Translations under genes and position numbers: made by a program | Shown: positions 9,472 to 15,918 of the stretch, one piece after another | Numbering within the stretch: position 1 is the first letter of the stretch | Layout of the letters: each line of letters begins with the position of its first letter | Source: Variovorax paradoxus | GTDB lineage: Bacteria; Pseudomonadota; Gammaproteobacteria; Burkholderiales; Burkholderiaceae_C | DNA length: 64,000 bases | Direction: 5' to 3' | Assembly: GCF_009498455.1 (NCBI RefSeq) | Contig: NZ_CP045644.1 | Coordinates: 4,715,001-4,779,000 of the forward strand | Notes under the pieces: model-generated | Database searches by the model: none | Told to the model about the DNA's origin: nothing | The model's input: the letters and a program-made list of their open reading frames with translations, nothing else

Positions 9472-10215
9472 ATGACCATCGATCCTGCCATCGTCCGGGC
9501 GTTTGCACCCACCGGCGCATTGCGCGCCTCGATCAACCTGGGGAACCCGATCCTTGCCAATGCGGACAAGGCGACCGGCGCGCCCGCCGGCGTCTCCGTG
9601 GATCTGGCGCGCGCCTTCGCTGAACGCCTTGGCGTGCCGCTGGAACTGGTGGTGTTCGATGCCGCGGGGAAGTCGGTCGAAGCGGTGGCCAACGAACAGG
9701 CGGACATCGGCTTCTTCGCGATCGATCCGGTTCGCGGCGCCGAGATCGCATTCACCGAGGCCTATGTGTTGATCGAGGGCAGCTATCTCGTTCGAGAGGA
9801 TTCGCCCTTGCAGCACAACGACGAGGTCGACCGCGAAGGGACGATGGTGGCGGTCGGCAAAGGAAGTGCCTACGACCTCTATCTGACCCGTGAACTCAAG
9901 CGCGCGCAAATCGTGCGCGCGCCGACTTCGCCCACGGTGGTCCAGACCTTCCTCGAGCAGAACCTGGACGTAGCTGCCGGCGTGAGGCAGCAACTCGAAG
10001 CAGACAGCCGCACGCACGCAGGGCTTCGCCTGTTGCCGGGCCGCTTCATGGTGATCCGCCAGGCCATGGGAACGCCGAAGACGCGAGGCGCCGACGCGGC
10101 AGAAGTGCTGCGGGGCTTCGTGGAAAACATGAAGGGTTCGGGCTTCGTGGCGGATGCGCTGCGGAGGCATCGGATCGACGGTGCATCGGTGGCGCCGGCT
10201 GCACCTGCAGAGTAG
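9472..10215 (+). CDS. Amino-acid-type solute-binding domain protein without signal peptide
   Basis: This 247-aa protein resembles the type II periplasmic binding fold used by polar amino acid ABC transporters: an N-terminal LRASINLGNPIL strand, VSVDLARAFAERLGVPLELVVFDAAGK, and NEQADIGFFAIDPVRGAEIAFTEAY. It has no signal peptide or lipobox: the fold begins within the first 20 residues. It starts 5 bp after the GntR stop. A cytosolic protein of this fold could act as a ligand sensor or buffer, or belong to a family in which the leader was lost. No permease or ATPase gene is adjacent. Confidence 0.7.
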   Translation: MTIDPAIVRAFAPTGALRASINLGNPILANADKATGAPAGVSVDLARAFAERLGVPLELVVFDAAGKSVEAVANEQADIGFFAIDPVRGAEIAFTEAYVLIEGSYLVREDSPLQHNDEVDREGTMVAVGKGSAYDLYLTRELKRAQIVRAPTSPTVVQTFLEQNLDVAAGVRQQLEADSRTHAGLRLLPGRFMVIRQAMGTPKTRGADAAEVLRGFVENMKGSGFVADALRRHRIDGASVAPAAPAE

Positions 10216-10302
10216 CTACTCGGCGTAGCCGCTTTTGGTATCGGTGTGGTCGTCAGGAATTCCAGAACCAATGCGCAACGGAGCGACCCCCAGGGCGAAC
10301 AA

Positions 10303-10620
10303 TCAGGACGCGCTTTGTATGAAGTCCACAAAGCCCTTGGCGGCGCCGGCAGCAGGCGGCCGGGGTAGTAGAGAAAAGGGGCCGGAGAACCGCAGCCACG
10401 GGGATTCAGGGATCGGCTCGAGCGCACCGCTGTCGAGTTGAGGCCCCAGCCAGTGCTCGAACAGGTAGATCATGCTGGCACCGGCCATAGCCGCATCGAC
10501 CGAAAGATCTGCCGCTGCGCGATCTGCACCACGATCAGCTGACCAGTCACGCCGATGCGCAAGCTTTCGCCGTCGCGTTCGAAATCCCGCCGCGGCGGCG
10601 CAACTCGAGAGTCTTGCCTC
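10303..10620 (-). pseudogene. Decayed LysR-family regulator, C-terminal fragment
   Basis: The minus strand encodes pieces of a LysR effector domain in different frames. One frame gives FERDGESLRIGVTGQLIV; a second gives AAMAGASMIYLFEHWL; a third gives APFLYYPGRLLPAP; the ending KGFVDFIQ is back in the second. Read together these match the usual LysR C-terminal order. At least two frameshifts therefore break the gene, and no N-terminal helix-turn-helix part was found upstream. It lies between the binding-protein-like gene and the integrated segment, and may be debris from an earlier rearrangement. Confidence 0.65.
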
Positions 10621-10689
10621 TGCGCGAGTTGAGGCTGGCTAAATCTGGAGCCGTACCTATAGCAAAAATCTCCGCGACCAATGCGCCAT

Positions 10690-10722
10690 AAAAAAAGCCC
10701 ACTCTCTTTTCAAGAGCAGGCT
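10690..10722 (-). terminator. Intrinsic terminator downstream of the island genes
   Basis: Read on the minus strand, AGCC...CTCTT, a short loop, AAGAG...GGCT is followed by a run of seven T. It sits about 55 bp beyond the stop of the 63-aa protein and would end a transcript running from the integrase through both cargo genes. Confidence 0.6.
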
Positions 10723-10776
10723 GTCAGCAGTTAGGTACCCAGTTGTGGTGAGCTTTGCGTGCCTCGCACACTCGAG

Positions 10777-10968
10777 CTACAAATCAGAGTCCGTGATTAA
10801 CTCAGGAAATTTACGGCGCTTGCTGCTTGTTGATCTTGCAGCGGCTTCAATCTTTGCCTTGACTTGAGTGGTCACGCGCGGGATGCCCTTGCTTGAGACA
10901 TTGAAAACCCGGCCGGGCGCGGCCTTCGCTGCCTTTGCGGGCTTTCTGATGGCTGTGGGGCTAGTCAT
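10777..10968 (-). CDS. Small basic hypothetical protein (63 aa)
   Basis: This is a 63-aa, Lys/Arg/Ala-rich protein with no recognised domain. The N terminus (IRKPAKAAKAAPGR) and the later SSKRRKF are strongly basic, suggesting nucleic-acid contact. The ATG at 10968 is preceded by GGAGG at ideal spacing and lies inside the end of the upstream 255-aa gene (overlap of 8 nt), so the two are probably coupled. A longer start at 10995 is possible but lacks that site. It could be the partner of the 255-aa protein; nothing more can be said of function. Confidence 0.6.
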   Translation of the reverse strand: MTSPTAIRKPAKAAKAAPGRVFNVSSKGIPRVTTQVKAKIEAAARSTSSKRRKFPELITDSDL

Positions 10969-11728
10969 GGGGACCTCCGACAGAGAATTTCTCACTCGTA
11001 TAGGTTAGCAGTTTGCGCCAAGACCTGCTGCCAGGCCGCAAATCGAAGGTCATCAGCCGCTGTGACCCTTCCGCCTCCCACCACGCCGGATCGGCGTCCA
11101 AAATATCCTGAACGGTCTGACAGCCCTGCAGGTGCGGCGCGCTGCGCTGCTCGTCGGGCAAGAGCGCAGCGTCAAAGCCAAGCTTCGGCCATACCTTGAA
11201 CCCGACATGGCGCTCCTGGAACCCTTTGCCGCCCGCAGCAATCAGTGATATTTGGGCCAAACCGGCCAGATGGGCGGTGATGGCACCCAAGGTGAACGCA
11301 ATGGCGCCCAGGCCGTGGGGCGTCTGGTGCTTGTCAAGGAAAAAGTGGTCGATGTGTATGCCCTCGATGAAGAGACCTGCAGTGCCAGTCTCTTCACTGA
11401 AGATCCCCAATCTGTTCTTGTGGCCTGCCTGAATGACTTTGGCGTTGATCACCGTGAAGTACATGCCTGGCGGCGCATCGTCGCGCCCCGGCTGTCTCTC
11501 GGCCTGCCCGTGCACGCGGCTGCCGTCGAAAACGGAGAACAGGTGGACGAACTCCAGCGTCGACAACGTACCGAAAGCGAAGTCAAAACTGTTTGTTGGT
11601 CCCAGTTCAACGCCATCAAACCTGACGCGCGTGCCGGTCAGGTAGGCCCGTGTGATTTCATGGGCAAGTAGAACTTGGTGCAAGTCGGCCAGGTGTGATC
11701 GATAGAAGGGCGTCTGCTGAAGTGGCAC
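10961..11728 (-). CDS. Hypothetical protein, possibly GNAT-like (255 aa)
   Basis: I do not recognise this 255-aa protein with certainty. The middle part has IHIDHFFLDKHQT then HGLGAIAFTLGAITAHLAGLAQISLIAAGG, which looks like the acetyl-CoA loop and following strand of a GNAT fold. The next segment, VGFKVWPKLGFDAALL, resembles the late GNAT motif. The start is a GTG at 11728, 14 bp after the integrase stop; no internal ATG occurs before about residue 88. Base composition is visibly less GC-rich than the neighbouring core genes. It overlaps the 63-aa basic protein and is likely cargo of the integrated element. Confidence 0.6.
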   Translation of the reverse strand: MPLQQTPFYRSHLADLHQVLLAHEITRAYLTGTRVRFDGVELGPTNSFDFAFGTLSTLEFVHLFSVFDGSRVHGQAERQPGRDDAPPGMYFTVINAKVIQAGHKNRLGIFSEETGTAGLFIEGIHIDHFFLDKHQTPHGLGAIAFTLGAITAHLAGLAQISLIAAGGKGFQERHVGFKVWPKLGFDAALLPDEQRSAPHLQGCQTVQDILDADPAWWEAEGSQRLMTFDLRPGSRSWRKLLTYTSEKFSVGGPHD

Positions 11729-11742
11729 GATCCGAAGTCAAA

Positions 11743-12960
11743 CTAGATTGAAGCGCTCAGGCTGAGCGCTTCATGTTCGTGATGTGGTGTTGCAACTTGC
11801 GAGGCGTGGGTTGAGTTGGCTTGGGGGGCACGGCCCTCCGGGTTGGTCCACGCACCCAAAGCGATGTCTGCAGGCGTGGGGCCAGTGGGTAGGTCAAGCG
11901 ATGGTGGAATGTGCTTTGGCCTGACGCCGCGCAGGTGCTCTGGCCTCAGATGGGTGTATCGCTTGAGCATCTTCCAATCCTTGTGCCCAGTCACCAGCGC
12001 AGCCTGTTCGATGGTGAATCCCGCCTCAAAGAGACGACTGGCAGCTTCATGACGCAGATCATGAAACTTGAGATCCTTGATGCGCAGTTCCTTGCAGGCC
12101 CTCCGGAAAGCGGTCCCGACAGAGCGGCCGTTATACGGAAAGACCAAGCTGCTGTTGCCGGAGAACGGTTTCTGCTCCTCGAGAATGGCCCAGGCATCGA
12201 ATCCCGTGACATCAAGCAATGGCACCTTCTGGTCATTGCCGTTCTTGTCCCGCGGATCCTTCCGGTCACGCACGATCACGGTACGAGCCTTGGCATCGAT
12301 GTCCTCCCATCGGATTCGGCAGATCTCGTCCTGGCGCATCGCGGTGGCGACGGCGAAGCGCATGATTCGCCCCAGCGGGATGATCTGGCGTGAATTGCTG
12401 GCGAAGTAGTCGGCAAGCGCCTGCAGTTCGTCGAGGGTAGGGCGCCGGTCCCGTTCCCGCCCCTTGCCGACCAAGCCCAGGCGCTTGAGCGCGATGCGGG
12501 CCAGATCGATGGGCTCCACCTGAACACGAACCCCGTGGACGGCCGCCGCGTGAGAAACTACCAGTTTGATGTAGCCGATGTCCATGCTAATGGTGACGGG
12601 GCCGGCGCCTTCCTTGGCGCGGTCCTTGCCGAACTGGATGAGCCGTTCACGCGTGAGGTCCTTCAGCTTCAGCTTGCCCAGCTTTGTGTTCAGCGCATCG
12701 AGGGTGAAGGCCTTGGAGCGCCGAGGCGCCCTCAGCACTTCCTTCATGTCGGTGACGTGCAGATCGATCAGATCGCCGAAGGTGGTCGGGTCCTTGACCT
12801 TTGAACGGGTGGCAGGCTCGCCCAGATCGATGCGGCGCTCGGTCGCGAGAGCCCATTCCTGGGCGTCCTTGTGCCGTCGAAAGGTTTCGCTCGCATAGAC
12901 ACCCTTGCGGCGGACTTGCGCGCGCCAGTTGCCGGACGGAAGCTGCTTGAAGGTGGGCAT
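11743..12960 (-). CDS. int: Tyrosine-type site-specific integrase adjacent to dusA
   Basis: This is a 405-aa phage-type tyrosine recombinase. An N-terminal arm-binding part (about 1-50) with LPSGNWRAQVRRKGVY is followed by a core-binding domain (about 58-150) and a catalytic domain. The catalytic set is present: Arg209 (TAMRQDEICRIRW), a Lys in the 234-245 strand region, His300 and Arg303 (HDLRHEA), His326 (TGHKDW) and Tyr335 (KRYTH). So it looks intact. It reads away from dusA, whose start lies about 95 bp upstream, the arrangement described for integrases that insert into the 5' end of dusA. The ATG at 12960 begins the family's usual N terminus. Confidence 0.93.
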   Translation of the reverse strand: MPTFKQLPSGNWRAQVRRKGVYASETFRRHKDAQEWALATERRIDLGEPATRSKVKDPTTFGDLIDLHVTDMKEVLRAPRRSKAFTLDALNTKLGKLKLKDLTRERLIQFGKDRAKEGAGPVTISMDIGYIKLVVSHAAAVHGVRVQVEPIDLARIALKRLGLVGKGRERDRRPTLDELQALADYFASNSRQIIPLGRIMRFAVATAMRQDEICRIRWEDIDAKARTVIVRDRKDPRDKNGNDQKVPLLDVTGFDAWAILEEQKPFSGNSSLVFPYNGRSVGTAFRRACKELRIKDLKFHDLRHEAASRLFEAGFTIEQAALVTGHKDWKMLKRYTHLRPEHLRGVRPKHIPPSLDLPTGPTPADIALGAWTNPEGRAPQANSTHASQVATPHHEHEALSLSASI

Positions 12961-12974
12961 TTCGTGTGCGCTAT

Positions 12975-13042
12975 GTGTGCACTGACAGGGCGAAATAGGG
13001 CGTATTCGGGCGTTTTGGAGTGCACACGAGCGTGCACACGAG
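12975..13042. repeat. Repeated GTGCACAC elements between integrase and dusA
   Basis: GTGCACACGAG occurs twice in direct tandem (13020-13030 and 13032-13042, period 12 bp). An inverted copy of the core, GTGTGCAC, is at 12975-12982. Three copies in a 70-bp spacer next to an integrase gene suggest integrase arm sites or an excisionase/repressor site. The function is inferred from position only. Confidence 0.45.
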
Positions 13043-13055
13043 GGGTTCTAAGTGT

Positions 13056-14060
13056 ATGAATGATAACGCTAAGTTGTTGAATTTAAAAGAGAAAATCGTC
13101 TCCGTCGCTCCCATGATGGACTGGACCGACAGGCATTGCCGCGTCTTCCACCGCCTCATGACGCGCCATGCGCTGCTCTACACGGAGATGGTGACCACCG
13201 GCGCGCTGATCCACGGTGACGTGCCGCGTCACCTGCGCTTTCATGCCGAAGAACACCCCGTGGCGCTGCAGCTCGGCGGCAGCGAGCCGAACGACCTCGC
13301 GCATTGCGCGAAGCTCGGTGAGGAGTGGGGCTACGACGAGATCAACCTGAACTGCGGCTGCCCGAGCGAGCGCGTGCAGCGCGGCGCTTTCGGGGCCTGC
13401 CTCATGAACGAGCCGCAGCTGGTGGCCGATTGCGTGAAGGCGATGGTCGACGTGATCGATGTGCCGGTCACGGTGAAGCACCGCATCGGCATCGACAAGA
13501 TCGAGAGCTACGAGTTCGTGCGCGACTTTGTCGGCGCGGTGAGCGAGGCGGGCTGCGGCACCTTCATCGTCCATGCGCGCAACGCCTGGCTGCAGGGCCT
13601 GAGCCCGAAACAGAACCGCGAGATTCCGCCGCTGCGCTATGCGCTGGTGCACCGCCTGAAGCACGACTTTCCGTCGCTGCAGTTTTCGATCAATGGCGGC
13701 ATCGCCACCAACGCCCAGGTGCACGAGCACCTGCGGCTGCTCGACGGCGCCATGATCGGCCGCGAGGCGTACCACAACCCCTGGTGGCTGGCCGAGTGGG
13801 ACGCCGAGTTCTACGGCGAGGCCCCGCAGACGCTCACGCGCGAAGACATCGAGGCGCAGATGTGCGACTACATGGTGCGCGAGGCGACCGAGCACGGCAC
13901 GAACTGGTGGTCGATCGCGCGCCACATGCTGGGTTTGCGCAACGGACTGCCCGGCGCGCGCCGCTGGCGCCAGGTCTGGAGCGACCATCGCCTGAAGACC
14001 CGCCCGCCGCACGAAGTGATGGCGCTGGCGCACGAACCCGTCGCCGCCCAAGCCGCCTGA
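13056..14060 (+). CDS. dusA: tRNA-dihydrouridine(20/20a) synthase DusA
   Basis: This 334-aa flavoprotein reduces uridine to dihydrouridine in the tRNA D-loop using NADPH. The FMN-binding start VAPMMDWTDRHCR lies at about 17-29; the catalytic Cys102 is in NCGCPSERV; VKHRIG and GGIATN supply further cofactor contacts. The length is normal. The first 16 residues (MNDNAKLLNLKEKIVS) come from AT-richer DNA than the rest and look unlike typical DusA leaders, consistent with replacement of the original 5' end by the integrated element. Upstream ATG-like starts would run into the repeat zone. Confidence 0.93.
   Translation: MNDNAKLLNLKEKIVSVAPMMDWTDRHCRVFHRLMTRHALLYTEMVTTGALIHGDVPRHLRFHAEEHPVALQLGGSEPNDLAHCAKLGEEWGYDEINLNCGCPSERVQRGAFGACLMNEPQLVADCVKAMVDVIDVPVTVKHRIGIDKIESYEFVRDFVGAVSEAGCGTFIVHARNAWLQGLSPKQNREIPPLRYALVHRLKHDFPSLQFSINGGIATNAQVHEHLRLLDGAMIGREAYHNPWWLAEWDAEFYGEAPQTLTREDIEAQMCDYMVREATEHGTNWWSIARHMLGLRNGLPGARRWRQVWSDHRLKTRPPHEVMALAHEPVAAQAA
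13104..13140 (+). other. Probable attachment-site region in the 5' end of dusA
   Basis: The codons for VAPMMDWTDRHC are the most conserved 5' part of dusA and lie where the base composition changes from AT-richer upstream DNA to normal core DNA. This is where dusA-specific integrases are known to recombine. I could not find a matching second copy at the left side of the segment, so the site and its limits are inferred. Confidence 0.3.
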
Positions 14061-14124
14061 ATCCCTTCGCCGTCGCTACCGACTTTGTAGACAGTCAGCA
14101 CAATTGAGTGAAGTTGACGTGCGA

Positions 14125-14139
14125 TGGAATACAGTTTCA
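14125..14139. promoter_or_regulatory. IclR-type operator-like sequence
   Basis: TGGAATACAGTTTCA is an imperfect palindrome that agrees at 11 of 15 positions with the operator form TGGAAATNATTTCCA known for IclR proteins. It lies in the 165-bp spacer between dusA and the IclR gene, so autoregulation is possible. Confidence 0.25.
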
Positions 14140-14225
14140 TGACAATGCAACAACAAGTGTGATCCAAGCACGTGTTTTTGTTCAAGAATAAGACGGTCAG
14201 GGAAACAAGAAAAAGGTTCTGTCTT

Positions 14226-15011
14226 ATGAGTGAAGCTGTGGGCGGCAAGGAAGAAGTCAGTGCGCTTGCCAGGGGGTTGTCGTTGCTGAAGGTCATCGGG
14301 ATGTCAGCGGCACCCGTCGGAAACCGGGAACTGGCCGACACCACCGGCATCCCGAAGGCCACGGTGTCGCGCCTCACGGCGACGCTGGTCGGTGCGGGGT
14401 ACCTGCGGCAGTCGCAGGACAGCGAGCGCTTCAGCCTGGGGCCGGTGCTGCTCGACATGAGCAGCCGCTACCTGCGCAATTTCGACCTGCGGTCGCTGGC
14501 GCGTCCGCACCTCAGCAACCTGGCTGAGCTGTCGGGCGCCAGCATCCACATGGCGGTGCGCGACGACCTCGACATGCTGGTCATCGATTCATTGCGGCCG
14601 CGCTCGGCGCTCATCAGCTCCCGCATCGACGTCGGCTCGCGCATGTCGATCGCCACCTCTGCTTCCGGCCGCGCCTACATCGGCGCCTTGCCCGGGCCTG
14701 AGCAGTCGGCACTGCTGGAGCAGATCCGGCTCGAAACCGGCGAGAACTGGCACGCCATCGAGCCGCGCCTCATCGCCAGCCTCGAAGAGCACGCCCGCCT
14801 GGGCTACTGCACCTCTTTCGGCGAATGGAACCCCCAGATCCACGCCCTGGGCTTCGCGCTCGCAGGCCCGCGCGGCGAGCGTTACGGCGTCAGCTGCGGC
14901 GGCCCCGCCTACCTGCTGCCGAGGGAGACCATGCTGACCCGCGTCGCCCCCCGCATGCTGGAAATCGCCCACCGCATCGCCACCGAAGCCGGCACCCTCA
15001 CTCTGGATTGA
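14226..15011 (+). CDS. IclR-family transcriptional regulator
   Basis: This 261-aa regulator has an N-terminal winged helix-turn-helix (about residues 8-65; NRELADTTGIPKATVSRLTATLVGAGYL) and a C-terminal GAF-like effector domain (about 80-255) with HMAVRDDLDMLVIDS and a final CGGPAYLL stretch. The length matches the family. The ATG at 14226 is chosen because MSEAVGGKEEVSALARGLSLL is the usual IclR opening; the longer frame would add 18 residues with no homologous look. It stands alone between dusA and a GntR gene, so its target cannot be deduced. Confidence 0.9.
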   Translation: MSEAVGGKEEVSALARGLSLLKVIGMSAAPVGNRELADTTGIPKATVSRLTATLVGAGYLRQSQDSERFSLGPVLLDMSSRYLRNFDLRSLARPHLSNLAELSGASIHMAVRDDLDMLVIDSLRPRSALISSRIDVGSRMSIATSASGRAYIGALPGPEQSALLEQIRLETGENWHAIEPRLIASLEEHARLGYCTSFGEWNPQIHALGFALAGPRGERYGVSCGGPAYLLPRETMLTRVAPRMLEIAHRIATEAGTLTLD

Positions 15012-15078
15012 ACGAGGCCGCGCCGCAGGCGCAGGCCCTCTCGTGGGACGCCGCGGAACCGGCTCTGCCGGGCCGCAG

Positions 15079-15138
15079 GCGTCGCCCCCGGAAGGGGGTT
15101 GGCGAAGCGACACGAAGTGCGCGCAGCCTGGGGGGGAG
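15079..15138. repeat. REP-like intergenic repeat, copy 1
   Basis: A CCCCC-GGAA-GGGGG hairpin (15085-15098) is followed by GACACGAAGTGC (15109-15120) and a CCTGGGGGGG end. The same layout and an identical 12-mer recur at 38486-38563. It fills the space between two convergent regulator genes (IclR and GntR), where such an element can also end transcripts from both sides. Confidence 0.55.
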
Positions 15139-15139
15139 G

Positions 15140-15787
15140 TCAGACCGCGGCTTCGAGGCCGTTGAGGAAGTGCTCGCGCATGCGCGCCATGGCCGTGGCG
15201 GCGTCGCGCGCCTCGATGGCCGCCATCACCGCGCGGTGCTCCGCGAGCGATTCGGCAATGCGCCCCGCCTTCAGCAGCGAGTTGTGGCGATTCAGCTTCA
15301 TCACCTTGCGCAGGTCGGCCACCATCTGGTCGCGCCATTTGTTGTTGGCAATGGCCAGCAGGCTCATGTGGAAGCGCTCGTTCACCGCAAAGAAGTGCTC
15401 GCGGTCTTCCTTGCCGGGGGCGGCGGCGGCTTCCAGCTCGGCGTGCAGCGCCTTCAGCTCGGCGCGCTGGTCGTCGGTGGCGCGCTCGGCCACCACGCCG
15501 GCGGCGTCGCTTTCGAGCAGCGAGAGCAGGTGGTACACATCGGCCAAATCTTGTTCCGACACCTCGGTGACGTAGGCGCCGCGGCGCACCTTCATCGTCA
15601 CCAGGCCTTCGGCGGCCAGCACCTTCAGGGCCTCGCGCAGGGGGGTGCGGCTGATGCCGTATTCCTCGGCCAGCTTGAGTTCGTCGATCCAGCTGCCGGG
15701 CTCCAGCTCGCGGCGGAAGATCCGTTGGCGCAGGAGCTCGGCCACCTCTTCATAGAGGGCGCGGGGGGTCAGGGTGACGGCGGACAT
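15140..15787 (-). CDS. GntR/FadR-family regulator, divergent from methylmalonyl-CoA mutase
   Basis: This is a 215-aa regulator with an N-terminal winged helix (about 5-70; LAEEYGISRTPLREALKVLAAEGLV then RRGAYV) and an all-helical FCD domain (about 80-210; the metal-site pattern with NERFHMSLL and EHRAVMAAI). The ATG at 15787 begins the family's normal N terminus; a start 9 bp upstream is possible. It diverges from the propionate/methylmalonyl operon and is the obvious candidate for its local regulator, probably responding to an acyl-CoA or organic acid. That target is inferred from position. Confidence 0.9.
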   Translation of the reverse strand: MSAVTLTPRALYEEVAELLRQRIFRRELEPGSWIDELKLAEEYGISRTPLREALKVLAAEGLVTMKVRRGAYVTEVSEQDLADVYHLLSLLESDAAGVVAERATDDQRAELKALHAELEAAAAPGKEDREHFFAVNERFHMSLLAIANNKWRDQMVADLRKVMKLNRHNSLLKAGRIAESLAEHRAVMAAIEARDAATAMARMREHFLNGLEAAV

Positions 15788-15801
15788 GGGCTGCACTGTA
15801 C

Positions 15802-15873
15802 TTCAAAAAATGCGTTTGAATTAATAATTACGGATGGGTTAGACTCGCGAACGGCTTGCAAATCCGTGCAAGC
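15802..15873 (+). promoter_or_regulatory. Promoter and operator region of the methylmalonyl-CoA operon
   Basis: A sigma70-like pair, TTGAAT (15816-15821) and TAGACT (15840-15845) with 18-bp spacing, points into the mutase operon. Two inverted repeats flank it: TTCAAA-N7-TTTGAA (15802-15820), overlapping the -35, and GCTTGCA-N6-TGCAAGC (15854-15873), just downstream. Either may bind the divergently encoded GntR protein. All are read by eye. Confidence 0.4.
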
Positions 15874-15918
15874 GATCTTGCGAATCCCGTCAGACCACCG
15901 CCTGGAGCGGCGCCTTCC

